Assembly (NCBI RefSeq): GCF_011927665.1
Contig: NZ_JAATJA010000001.1
Span: 1,221,019 to 1,285,018 of the forward strand
DNA: 64,000 bases
Origin: Desulfobaculum xiamenense
GTDB taxonomy: Bacteria; Desulfobacterota; Desulfovibrionia; Desulfovibrionales; Desulfovibrionaceae
Direction: 5' to 3'
A program made the position numbers and the translations under genes. Below, in pieces: positions 9,505 to 17,991 of this stretch; position 1 is the stretch's first letter, and every line of letters begins with the position of its first letter. The notes beneath the pieces are model-generated. The model saw only the letters and a program-made list of their open reading frames with translations, made no database searches and was not told the DNA's origin.

Positions 9505-9646
9505 GTCTTCAACACGAGAGTGTCGTCTTATTATATGGAGTTGAGCAGCGGAATGCTGCCTACTATAGGCGCACGCCCCACTGCCGTATGGCGGATTGGC
9601 GTGCAGGAACGGTTATCGTTCATAACCATCCTAAGGAGGACGAAAC
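9505..9646 (+). promoter_or_regulatory. Structured 5' leader of dsrC
   Basis: The leader holds a small hairpin (GCAGC/GCTGC near 9547-9561) and a larger one near 9569-9605 in which GCACGCC pairs with GGCGTGC around an inner GCC-GTAT-GGC hairpin. It ends in a near-perfect AAGGAGG about seven nt before the ATG. The structures may stabilise a very abundant mRNA. No known riboswitch class was recognised. Confidence 0.5.
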
Positions 9647-9964
9647 ATGGCTACTGTTGATTACCAGGGCAAAGCCTTCGACATCGATGAAGACGGTTTC
9701 CTTCAGCGCTTCGAAGACTGGTCCCCCGAGTGGGTTGAGTACGTTAAGGAGTCCGAGGGCATCAAGGACCTCACCGAAGAACACCAGAAGGTGATCGACT
9801 TCCTGCAGGACTACTACAAGAAGAACGGCATTGCTCCGATGGTGCGCATCCTTTCCAAGGTGACCGGCTTCAAGCTGAAGCACATCTACGAGCTTTTCCC
9901 CTCCGGCCCCGGCAAGGGTGCCTGCAAAATGGCAGGCCTGCCCAAGCCCACCGGCTGCGTCTAA
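9647..9964 (+). CDS. dsrC: DsrC, dissimilatory sulfite reductase sulfur carrier (TusE/DsrC/DsvC)
   Basis: DsrC carries sulfur as a trisulfide between its two C-terminal cysteines. It takes sulfur from the sulfite reductase DsrAB and passes electrons through the membrane complex DsrMKJOP. This 105-residue protein has both conserved cysteines, Cys93 and Cys104, in CKMAGLPKPTGCV. That separates a true DsrC from TusE-type homologues with only the last cysteine. It is monocistronic, with its own promoter, a structured leader, a perfect Shine-Dalgarno sequence and a terminator. dsrAB is not in this window, as is usual for Desulfovibrio. It is the clearest marker of a sulfate reducer here. Confidence 0.97.
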   Translation: MATVDYQGKAFDIDEDGFLQRFEDWSPEWVEYVKESEGIKDLTEEHQKVIDFLQDYYKKNGIAPMVRILSKVTGFKLKHIYELFPSGPGKGACKMAGLPKPTGCV

Positions 9965-9989
9965 ATCGACCTGTTCGATTTGGAATTTC

Positions 9990-10020
9990 AGGCGGGAGCG
10001 CAAGCTTCCGCCTTTTTTTT
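9990..10020 (+). terminator. Rho-independent terminator of dsrC
   Basis: A ten-bp stem AGGCGGGAGC/GCTTCCGCCT with one G-U pair and a four-nt loop is followed by eight or more T residues. Confidence 0.9.
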
Positions 10021-10253
10021 CGTCCCGCGACAGTAGCCGTCCTCCTGCCGCCGCATGATGCCCACCACCCTGCCGGGCATCCTGCGGCGGCTGCGTCTTT
10101 GAACACTCCATGGAAGCGCCCCACGCCACCACGGCGGCGGGGCATGCGGCTTCCCCTCCATTATCCGGGGCGACACGAAAAACGAACGCACGGACACAAC
10201 CTCTGCCGTGACCGTGCGTGCCATGCGTCCCGCCCCCACCCGGGGGCGGACGC

Positions 10254-12875
10254 TCAGGCCTTTTCCGAGCGCTCGAACAATTCCGTCTTCTTTTTCTCGA
10301 ACACGATGGCCGTACGAAGCGCGGCCAGCACCAGCGCCGCCACGGAGAGGATGATCACCAGTCCCTTCTGCAACGCCCAGCGCTGGGCATGAATGGCCTC
10401 GCGCAGCCATGTCATGTCGTAGGCCTCGGCGAAGTACACAGCCACGGGTATCGTCACCAGCGCCAGCCCAAGGCAGATGATCTCGATCCACATGAAGCCC
10501 TTGCCGAGGATCAGCGCGAAGAGTGTCGTATCCCGCACAATCTTGAGCGTCACCAGCCGGATGGCCAGCCGGTTGAGCTTATCCTCGACCTGTTCGAGAA
10601 ATTCCGTGCTCTTGCGGAAATTGCGCGCCACCTGAAAATGCTGCTGACGTATCCAGTTGAGCTTCGTCACGCAGAAGTTGAAGTCCTTGTTGAACTCGCG
10701 CAACGCTCGCGGAAAGGGAAACCACGAGATTTCATCGTTGATCCGACGCAGACGATCGCGGAACTTCTGCCCCTCCCGCTCCAGATGCTTAACCTCGGTG
10801 GCGACCTTGGTCTTGAGCCGCCGGGCCAGCTGCATACGCCCGCGGATCATCTGGTTGAAGATCACGAAATTCTCCACGTCCGCCAGTTCGATGAGCTGCA
10901 CGACCTGATGCTGCATCTCGCGGTTGAACTCGTTGGTCTTCCCGAACCAGTCCTCCAATTCCTCGCCGAGTTCCTTGAGCTTGACCACCGAATCCTTGGC
11001 CCCCTGCTGAGCCAGATTCCAACGCCCCCAGAGGTTGGAGAGTATCTGCATGTAGCCGCGCTCCACCTCGGGGTCGATGAGCAGACGGTTGAAGATATGC
11101 GGATCCTCATCCACGAGGTCGTCCACGAGGCCAACCACATGCTCGGAAAAGCCCATCTTGATCATGCACACGGCCTGCCGGTAGCGCAGTTCCGTCCAGC
11201 GCGGGCACAGCACCCCGGCCTCCTTGTAGAGGCCCATGGCCATGTCGTAGCGTCCCTGCACCTCAAGAGCGCGGGCCTGAAGAAACTTGTGGTAGGCGAA
11301 ATGTAGCGGCGAATCGCCAAGCGGCTCGGCCTCCTTCCAGAAGGCCACAGCACGCTCAAACTCCCCGCGCTCAAGAGCGATGAAGCCCTGCAATCCGCGA
11401 AACTGGAAATCGCGCGGGTTGCGTAGCGCTCCTTCCTTGGCCAGCTTCTCGGCCTGCGAGACCTCTCCGGCAAGAAACGCGTTAAGTGCCCGCATCTGCA
11501 TGGTGTTCTCGGGGGCCATGAGCTTTTCGATGCCCCTCGGCATCTCCTTGCCCATGCTGCGCCACACCAGCGGCAAAAGGCGCAACTGCGATGGCGCGTT
11601 GATCTCGAAAATAGCCCGTGTAATCAGCCCTGCCATGTCCTTACCACCAAGCAGATGCCGTAGGGCCTCCTCCGGAGCCTCCCCCAACTGCGCCCCGGCA
11701 TGCGCCAGCGCGTCGTTCATTTCCTTGAGGCTCATGTGCGAGACGAGCTTCCAAACCTCCGGATCCAGCATGGCGATGGCGCGGCTCGGGCACTGGGCCT
11801 CGGCGTGGTTGCGCATGCCGCAGTAGAAGCAGTTGTGGGACTTTCCGGCCACCAAGCCCACAGGCATGGTCATGGCCAGCGCCCCGCCGATCTCCTCCTC
11901 GGCCCCGCCGGCCAGGTGCACGTAGCACCAGTCGGACAGGCGGCTACGCTCGAAGCTGTAGCTGACGTCCTTGATCTTGAACGGCTCGCCAAGCAAAAAG
12001 GCCGTGGAGTAGCTCATGTGCGGAAAATCCGGGACCATCTTGTCCCAGTCCAACCCCACCTTCTTCGGCAGTTCCTCGTTGAACTGGAAACCGGCCTTGT
12101 CCACAGCGGCCATGACGCTCGGCCAGTAGACGAGGTCCTCGTTCCCCTTCACCTTGCGCAGCAAAGTCAGAATTTCCAGACACCACTTGCGTAGCGAGGA
12201 ATGGTTCTCAATGGCGAAGATCAGGAAATCGTCGTGAAGCAGATACTTGAACTTGAGGCGCTTGATGATGCCCTCAAGCTCACCGAAAAAGGCCCGCCAG
12301 CCCTCCATGTAGGCCTTGTCCAACGGATTGCCGAGCGGCTTGAGAATAAAGAACCACCCGAGGCTCGACGTGAAGCCCATGCGCGGGTCACCGTGCAGTT
12401 GCCGCCACGAGGCCGAGGCCAAGCCCGTGATGCTGCGTTCCAGCGCCTCCAGCCTGATGCCCGGTATGCCCTCCACCACGGTGCGCAGGTCCGGATGCAC
12501 GAGCACCTGAAAATCGTCCGGCGGCATGGCCTGCTGCGCGTAAAGCTCCGAAGGGATTGACAGGGCCATCTCCAACTGGAATCCTACCTGCATCGACGTG
12601 GGCAGGACCTGTATGAAGACCGGCAAAACATTGAGGTTCGCCCACACCTGCAAGCGCGCCAACGCGGAAAAGACGTCCTTCGTGAAGAAGAACCACAGGG
12701 CCTGATTCGGCGAGGTGGATAGCTCCATGCCGCCGAAGTCGCGGAAGGTGGAAGGGATGGCGCTCGACAGCTCGCCAGACCACACCATCCACACCGCATA
12801 GCCCGGCGCGGACATGCGCGATTCGTGCAGGGACGGCTGATCCTTGAGCAGAAGCGAAAACTTGTACATTGCCAC
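10254..12875 (-). CDS. Large TPR protein with CCHC zinc knuckle and C-terminal membrane helices
   Basis: I do not recognise the N-terminal domain of this 873-residue protein (about residues 1-340). A CX2CX4HX4C zinc knuckle spans residues 349-362 (C349, C352, H357, C362). TPR-like helical repeats follow at about 470-620, then a long charged coiled-coil region at 640-780. Two hydrophobic segments lie near 790-820 and 838-860, ahead of a short basic tail. The protein is probably anchored by its C-terminus with the rest in the cytoplasm. The start may be GTG 12875 (GAGG nine nt upstream) or ATG 12869. It is divergent from the MoaE-like gene across 34 nt and follows dsrC on the opposite strand. 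Confidence 0.75.
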   Translation of the reverse strand: MAMYKFSLLLKDQPSLHESRMSAPGYAVWMVWSGELSSAIPSTFRDFGGMELSTSPNQALWFFFTKDVFSALARLQVWANLNVLPVFIQVLPTSMQVGFQLEMALSIPSELYAQQAMPPDDFQVLVHPDLRTVVEGIPGIRLEALERSITGLASASWRQLHGDPRMGFTSSLGWFFILKPLGNPLDKAYMEGWRAFFGELEGIIKRLKFKYLLHDDFLIFAIENHSSLRKWCLEILTLLRKVKGNEDLVYWPSVMAAVDKAGFQFNEELPKKVGLDWDKMVPDFPHMSYSTAFLLGEPFKIKDVSYSFERSRLSDWCYVHLAGGAEEEIGGALAMTMPVGLVAGKSHNCFYCGMRNHAEAQCPSRAIAMLDPEVWKLVSHMSLKEMNDALAHAGAQLGEAPEEALRHLLGGKDMAGLITRAIFEINAPSQLRLLPLVWRSMGKEMPRGIEKLMAPENTMQMRALNAFLAGEVSQAEKLAKEGALRNPRDFQFRGLQGFIALERGEFERAVAFWKEAEPLGDSPLHFAYHKFLQARALEVQGRYDMAMGLYKEAGVLCPRWTELRYRQAVCMIKMGFSEHVVGLVDDLVDEDPHIFNRLLIDPEVERGYMQILSNLWGRWNLAQQGAKDSVVKLKELGEELEDWFGKTNEFNREMQHQVVQLIELADVENFVIFNQMIRGRMQLARRLKTKVATEVKHLEREGQKFRDRLRRINDEISWFPFPRALREFNKDFNFCVTKLNWIRQQHFQVARNFRKSTEFLEQVEDKLNRLAIRLVTLKIVRDTTLFALILGKGFMWIEIICLGLALVTIPVAVYFAEAYDMTWLREAIHAQRWALQKGLVIILSVAALVLAALRTAIVFEKKKTELFERSEKA

Positions 12876-12909
12876 GTCGCAGAACCTCTAACCCATCAAG
12901 ATACACACC

Positions 12910-13275
12910 ATGGACATCACCAGGACCATCGCCGAACTGAAGAAGGACCCCGAATTCGCCAAAAACGTCGGAATGCTGTTGTGCCACAATGGCGTCGTTC
13001 GCGCCACCTCCCGCGCCGACGGCGCGGAGGTCACCGGCGTCACCGTGCAGGCCGATCAGGCAATGATCGACGCCCTGTGCGCCGAGTACGAACAGCGCCC
13101 CGGCATCTGGAAGTGCCTCGCAGAGGGCCGCTCCGGCTGCCTCAAGCCCGGGGACGACCTCCTGTTCATCATCGTGGCGGGCGACTTCCGCGAAAACGTC
13201 AAGACCACGTTGGCCGAACTTCTGGACCGCATCAAGTCCGAAGCAGTCAAAAAAACGGAAGATTGCGTCCGCTAG
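12910..13275 (+). CDS. MoaE-like molybdopterin synthase large-subunit family protein
   Basis: This 121-residue protein resembles the C-terminal two-thirds of MoaE, which joins MoaD to insert the dithiolene sulfurs of molybdopterin. The segment GCLKPGDDLLFIIVAGDFRE matches the MoaE strand region, and lysines in the following RIKSEAVKK helix lie roughly where MoaE has its two catalytic lysines. It is shorter than E. coli MoaE (150 residues), with little of the usual N-terminal beta structure. No other moa gene is adjacent. Catalytic activity is uncertain. Confidence 0.6.
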   Translation: MDITRTIAELKKDPEFAKNVGMLLCHNGVVRATSRADGAEVTGVTVQADQAMIDALCAEYEQRPGIWKCLAEGRSGCLKPGDDLLFIIVAGDFRENVKTTLAELLDRIKSEAVKKTEDCVR

Positions 13276-13400
13276 GGCCAATTGCCGCGCCTTCGGAAGG
13301 CCCGCGCAATCCATCATCCGCCGGGGCGTCGAAGCTCTGACGCTCCGGCGGGGTGCATCCAGCCTCTTGCAATTTATATGCAATATCCGTACTAGGCCAC

Positions 13401-14501
13401 ATGCGCATCATTCAAGTGGTCAATGTCCGGTGGTTCAACGCCACCTCATGGTACGCCCTGTTCCTCAGCCGACTACTGATGGACGCGGGGCACGAGGTTC
13501 TCGTCCTCGCCCTCGACGGCACGGAAACCCACGCCAAGGCCCTCGCATGGGGCCTACCCGTGCGGACCATGCCGCTCAACACCGCCAACCCGCTGACCAT
13601 CACCCGCCTGATGCGCGACATCTCGCGCCTTGTCGACGAGTTCCGGCCGGACGTGGTCAACTGCCACCGTGGCGAATCCTTCGTGCTGTGGGGCCTCCTG
13701 CGCACGCTGAGCAGCCGCTTCCGCCTCGTACGAACCCGTGGCGACCAGCGCCTGCCGCGCAACAACATGCCCAACCGCTGGCTGCACGCCACCTGCGCCG
13801 ACGCCGTCGTGTCCACAAACTCCGTCATGCATCGGCATTTCCTGAATACCTTCGGCATCCCCGAAAAGCGCCTGCACCTCATCCTCGGCGGCGTGGACCG
13901 CGACGTCTTCGCCTTCACGCAGAAAGGGCGCATGACCGTGCGCGACAGGTACGGATTCGACAATTCGCACCACGTCATCGGCCTGCTCGGCCGCTTCGAC
14001 GAGGTCAAGGGACAGCGCGAGCTTATCGAGGCCGTGGCCGCCGCACGCAAGGCAGGCGCACAACATCTGCGGCTCATGCTCATCGGCTTCGAGACCGCGA
14101 CCAGCGAGGCCGAGGTTCGCGGATGGATCGGCCATGCCGAGGTGGACGACATCACCGTCATCACCGGCAAATGCCCCGACGTGGCCGCCTGCATCTCGGC
14201 CTGCGACGTGGGCGTGGTCGCCTCCAAGTGGTCCGAGACCATCGCCCGCGCGGCGCTGGAGTTCATGTCCTGCGGCGTGCCCCTCGTCGGCACCACCGTT
14301 GGTGTCATGCCGGACCTCCTTGACGACGAAGCCATGTTCCCGCCCGCAGACGTGCCCGCGCTGGCGGCCATGCTCACCCGCACGGCCACGGACGCGGACT
14401 TCCTTTCGCGCATCGCCGCTCGGCAGGCCGAACGCATCGCCACCCTCTCGGGCCGCGATTTCCTCGAACGCACGCTGGCCGTGTACGGAGGCGAATCGTG
14501 A
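13401..14501 (+). CDS. Glycosyltransferase family 4 protein (first of pair)
   Basis: This 366-residue GT-B protein would transfer a sugar from a nucleotide donor to a growing glycan, probably LPS or another surface polymer. The N-terminal half starts MRIIQVVNVRWFNATSWYA and continues with a GHEVLVLAL strand. The C-terminal half has IGLLGRFDEVKGQRELIEA and the donor-binding ARAALEFMSCGVPLVGT motif. I chose ATG 13401 over 13353 because the protein then begins at the first Rossmann strand. The stop overlaps the GTG start of the second glycosyltransferase, so the two are co-translated. Donor and acceptor cannot be read from the sequence. Confidence 0.85.
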   Translation: MRIIQVVNVRWFNATSWYALFLSRLLMDAGHEVLVLALDGTETHAKALAWGLPVRTMPLNTANPLTITRLMRDISRLVDEFRPDVVNCHRGESFVLWGLLRTLSSRFRLVRTRGDQRLPRNNMPNRWLHATCADAVVSTNSVMHRHFLNTFGIPEKRLHLILGGVDRDVFAFTQKGRMTVRDRYGFDNSHHVIGLLGRFDEVKGQRELIEAVAAARKAGAQHLRLMLIGFETATSEAEVRGWIGHAEVDDITVITGKCPDVAACISACDVGVVASKWSETIARAALEFMSCGVPLVGTTVGVMPDLLDDEAMFPPADVPALAAMLTRTATDADFLSRIAARQAERIATLSGRDFLERTLAVYGGES

Positions 14502-15610
14502 GCGCGCGCATCGCCATCATGCTGCCCAAGCTCTCCACCTACGGCGGCGCCGAGGGCTTTTCCCTGCGGCTGGCCACGGCGCTGGCCACAGCCGGGCACG
14601 ATGTAGAATTCATCTGCGCACGGCAGGAGACGCCCGCTCCCGAGGGCGTACGCCCGGTCATCGTGGGCCGTCCGCCACTGACGCGCGCCTGCAAGATCGC
14701 ATGGTACGCCTATGCGGCCGAACGCGCACGCAAACGCGGCGGCTACGACCTCAGCTTTTCCATGGGCAAGACCATCGCGCAGGACGTGCTGCGCATGAGC
14801 GGTGGCCCGCTGTCCGTATTCTGGCGGCTGTCGCAGCGGGCGTGGGCACCGGGCCTTCCGCGTACTTGGAAGATGACCCGCAGACGACTGTCCCCGGCCA
14901 ACATGCTCATCCGCTCGCTGGAGGAAACGTCGCTCGCCAACCAGCGCGTCTGCGTCACGGTGTCCCACCGCGTGCGGGACTGGCTACTGGAGGCCCACCC
15001 GTGGCTGGCCCAGCGCGATCTGCGCGTCATCTACAACAAGCCGGACCTCTCACGCTTCTCGCCGCCAAGCGAAGACGAACGCCGCACCCTGCGCCGCTCC
15101 TACGGCCTCGCCGACGGCGACGTCGCCATTTCCTTCGCGGGCACAAATTTCGCGCTCAAGGGCCTCGGCACGCTGACCTCGGCGTTGTCCATGCTGCCGC
15201 CGAACTTCCGGCTGCTCGTGGCTGGCGGGCGTCACCCCGGCCGCTTCGGGCGGCTGGCCGAAGACCTCGGCGTTGCAGGGCGCATCACCCACCTCGGCCG
15301 CGTGGACGACATGCCGTCGTTGTACCGCGCAAGCGACATCTTCTGCCTGCCCTCGTTCTACGATACGTGCTCCAACGCCGTGCTCGAAGCGCTGGCCAGC
15401 GGCACGCGGGTCATCTCCACCCGCGACAACGGCTCCAGCCACTTCCTGCCCGAGCGCCACGTACTGGCCGACTCCGCCGACGCGCACACCCTCGCGGCCA
15501 TGCTTGAAGCCACAAGCGCCGAGGAACGCCCCGGCCCCTTCCAGTGGCCCACTGACGTAGAGGCGGGCATAGAACCCTACCTCGACCTCGTGCGCGAACT
15601 CACCGCATGA
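14498..15610 (+). CDS. Glycosyltransferase family 4 protein (second of pair)
   Basis: This 370-residue GT-B protein begins with GTG, whose last two bases form part of the previous stop (GTGA overlap). The N-terminus IAIMLPKLSTYGGAEGFSLR is typical of GT4 acceptor domains. The C-terminal half has IYNKPDLSRF, ISFAGTNFALKGLGTL and the donor-site segment DIFCLPSFYDTCSNAVLEAL with the E-x7-E type spacing. It should act with its partner on the same cell-surface glycan. A GC-rich hairpin follows the gene. Confidence 0.85.
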   Translation: MSARIAIMLPKLSTYGGAEGFSLRLATALATAGHDVEFICARQETPAPEGVRPVIVGRPPLTRACKIAWYAYAAERARKRGGYDLSFSMGKTIAQDVLRMSGGPLSVFWRLSQRAWAPGLPRTWKMTRRRLSPANMLIRSLEETSLANQRVCVTVSHRVRDWLLEAHPWLAQRDLRVIYNKPDLSRFSPPSEDERRTLRRSYGLADGDVAISFAGTNFALKGLGTLTSALSMLPPNFRLLVAGGRHPGRFGRLAEDLGVAGRITHLGRVDDMPSLYRASDIFCLPSFYDTCSNAVLEALASGTRVISTRDNGSSHFLPERHVLADSADAHTLAAMLEATSAEERPGPFQWPTDVEAGIEPYLDLVRELTA

Positions 15611-15614
15611 ATCA

Positions 15615-15645
15615 GCGGCCCGGCCGGACATTCCGACCGGGCCGC
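15615..15645 (+). terminator. GC-rich hairpin after glycosyltransferase pair
   Basis: GCGGCCCGG pairs with CCGGGCCGC around a loop that holds an inner CGG/CCG pair. No T tract follows, so this may be a transcript 3' end or a pause site rather than a true intrinsic terminator. Confidence 0.4.
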
Positions 15646-15875
15646 CGTCGTTTGCATCCCACTCTTTTCTTCGGCGAAACCTCCCGCAGCGCTGGCACGC
15701 CTCGCATTTTCCGCCACACCGTCGTCTTTCCCACGCTTCGACACCGCACGCGAACGCGCATTGCGCCACAGCCCCCTGTCATGGCATACTTCCAGCCATT
15801 CAGGGACGAATCTTGCATTCATCCACACGCACGCGAATCACGCCAGAGCGTCCGGACAACACGGAGAACGCACCA

Positions 15876-17981
15876 ATGCCCCTTTCCCGCACGCCACTGT
15901 GCATCGTCCTTGCCCTTTTCGCTGTCGCAGTTCTGTGCTCCTGCGGCGGCAAGCGCCACGTTGAGCGCTCGGCCGGGCCGATCACGGACACGCCGTTCAC
16001 GATCTTCAACGGCGAATACGAGAACACAAACGCCATGCTCCAGTCTCCGCCGCGCTCCGTGGCGGTGCTGCCGTTCTCGGGCGGCGGCGGCGCGTGGGAT
16101 ACCCTCCCCCGCGAGGACGACCCGCGCGTGGTAGTGCGTCAGGGCATGTATCGGCACCTCGCCGCGCTCCCCTACCGCGACGCCGAACTGCACGAGGTGG
16201 ACGAACGCCTCGCCAACGCGGGCTTCACATCGGATGACGAAATCCTGACCGCGCTGGAGCAGTCCCCCCGCAGAATCGGGGCGGCACTCGGCGTGGACGC
16301 GGTGGTCACCGGCGAGGTCACGCACTTCGACCGTGCCTACGCGGGCCTCGTCTCGCAGGTCTCTGTGGGCTGCACGGCCCGCATGGTCCGCCTGTCCGAC
16401 GGCAAACTGCTGTGGCAGGCCAGCCACGTCAGCCGCGAGTTCGGCGGCGGCGTCTCCATCTCCCCCGTGGGACTGGTGATGGGGGCATTCTCCTCGCTAT
16501 GGAACCTGCGCGGGGTGCAGCTTCTGCGCGAAACGGACGAACTGTTCCGCGAAATGGTGGCCACCATCGCCGTGCCGGAATCCCCGCTGGCCGTGCGCTC
16601 CCGCCCGCCGGACATTGAGCTGTTCGCCGTCCCCGGTGCGGAACACACCTTCCGCGACGGCGAGCCGATCACCTTTCGGCTGGTTGGCGAACCGAAATGC
16701 AGCGCCTACGCGAGCCTCGGCAGCCTACAGGCCTCCATCCCCATGCATCCCGTCCCCGCGACGCAGCGGCAGATTTTGCGTGGACAACTCCTAAGCGCCG
16801 TGCGCGACAGGCAACGCGCCGCAGACATGGAGCCGACGCCGGAACTGCTGGCGGACGCCCTCGAACACATCGACGCACTGGAAATCTACGAAGGCGTCTG
16901 GCTCCCCGATTCCGGCATCGAAACGCGCGGCGTCACCGCGCGGGGCTACCTGCTCGACGCGCGCGGCGCGCAGGCCGTGGCCGTGGCCGCCATGCGCGTG
17001 GCCGTCGATACCGCAGCGCCGCAGCCCCCGCAGGACCTCCACGCCGAGCCGCTGCCGCAGGGCGCGTCCCTGCGCTGGGCGGCGTCGAACTCCACGGACA
17101 CCGCCTCCTACGAGGTCTGGGCCAGCAGACAGGGACAAACCGGCTTCGAACCCGTGGCCAGCGTTACGGATACGACCGCCGTGATCCGGGGCCTCGCCGA
17201 CTTCGTCCCCGCGTTTCTGCGCGTGCGCGCCGTGGACTCCGCCGGAAACGTTAGCGGCTACAGCCCTCCAGTGCGCACCATCCCCGAACCGCAGCCCGGC
17301 ATCATCGACGCGGCGGCGACCTCGCCGGACCTCGGCGGTAGCGTCTCCGGCCTGCTGTTCCTGCCTGCGGAGCGCGGCCCCTACAGCGTCACGGCCCCCC
17401 TCGTCGTGGAAAAGGGAGCCGCCCTACACATCGGCCCCGGCGCACTGGTGCGCTTCGCCCCGGACACGGGCCTCACCGTGCGCGGCACCCTCGCCACCCA
17501 CGGCACGCAGGACGCTCCGGTATTTCTCGTCCCCAACAGCACCTCGGCACGCCCCGGAACATGGGCGGGCGTCAGCCTCGACGGGGCGGAAGGCGTCCGC
17601 ATGTCCGCAACGCGCATCCTTGGCGCGACAACAGGCCTGAACGTGCGTGACTGCGCTCCGGACATCGAGGCGCTCACCGTCCGCGCATCAAGTCAGGCCG
17701 GAATTCTGCTGCGCGAGGGCGCAAGGCCGTCCATCACCTGCTCCCTCATCCGGGGCAACGGCGGCATGGGCGGACTGGTGGTCGAAGGAACGGGCGTTGC
17801 CCCGCGCATCACCTCCACGGTGTTCGACGGCAACACGCCCTTCGACGTGCAGAGCTTCACCCCGCTGGACATCGACCTGTCCGGAAACCACTTCACGGCA
17901 GACCCCGCGACAAGCGTCCTCGGCCGCGTGCGCACCTCACCCGCGCTGGACGCCCCGCCGGACGCCTGCCCAAACAACTGA
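15876..17981 (+). CDS. Lipoprotein with DUF799 (GNA1162-like), fibronectin III and beta-helix regions
   Basis: This 701-residue envelope protein starts with a lipoprotein signal (hydrophobic stretch ending VLCSC, putative lipidated Cys at 23). Residues 50-230 resemble the DUF799/GNA1162 lipoproteins (SVAVLPFSGGG, then GAALGVDAVVTGEVTHFDR). A fibronectin-III-like module follows at about 385-470 (PQDLHAEPLPQGASLRW, then VDSAGNVSGYSP). The C-terminal 210 residues are repetitive and resemble a right-handed parallel beta-helix (VEKGAALHIGPGALVRF, then GIL and SITCSLIRGN repeats). ATG 15876 has GGAG nine to ten nt upstream and gives a clean signal peptide. The next gene starts 10 nt after the stop. 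The protein probably acts at the outer membrane; its role is unknown. Confidence 0.75.
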   Translation: MPLSRTPLCIVLALFAVAVLCSCGGKRHVERSAGPITDTPFTIFNGEYENTNAMLQSPPRSVAVLPFSGGGGAWDTLPREDDPRVVVRQGMYRHLAALPYRDAELHEVDERLANAGFTSDDEILTALEQSPRRIGAALGVDAVVTGEVTHFDRAYAGLVSQVSVGCTARMVRLSDGKLLWQASHVSREFGGGVSISPVGLVMGAFSSLWNLRGVQLLRETDELFREMVATIAVPESPLAVRSRPPDIELFAVPGAEHTFRDGEPITFRLVGEPKCSAYASLGSLQASIPMHPVPATQRQILRGQLLSAVRDRQRAADMEPTPELLADALEHIDALEIYEGVWLPDSGIETRGVTARGYLLDARGAQAVAVAAMRVAVDTAAPQPPQDLHAEPLPQGASLRWAASNSTDTASYEVWASRQGQTGFEPVASVTDTTAVIRGLADFVPAFLRVRAVDSAGNVSGYSPPVRTIPEPQPGIIDAAATSPDLGGSVSGLLFLPAERGPYSVTAPLVVEKGAALHIGPGALVRFAPDTGLTVRGTLATHGTQDAPVFLVPNSTSARPGTWAGVSLDGAEGVRMSATRILGATTGLNVRDCAPDIEALTVRASSQAGILLREGARPSITCSLIRGNGGMGGLVVEGTGVAPRITSTVFDGNTPFDVQSFTPLDIDLSGNHFTADPATSVLGRVRTSPALDAPPDACPNN

Positions 17982-17991
17982 CGGAATCGCC

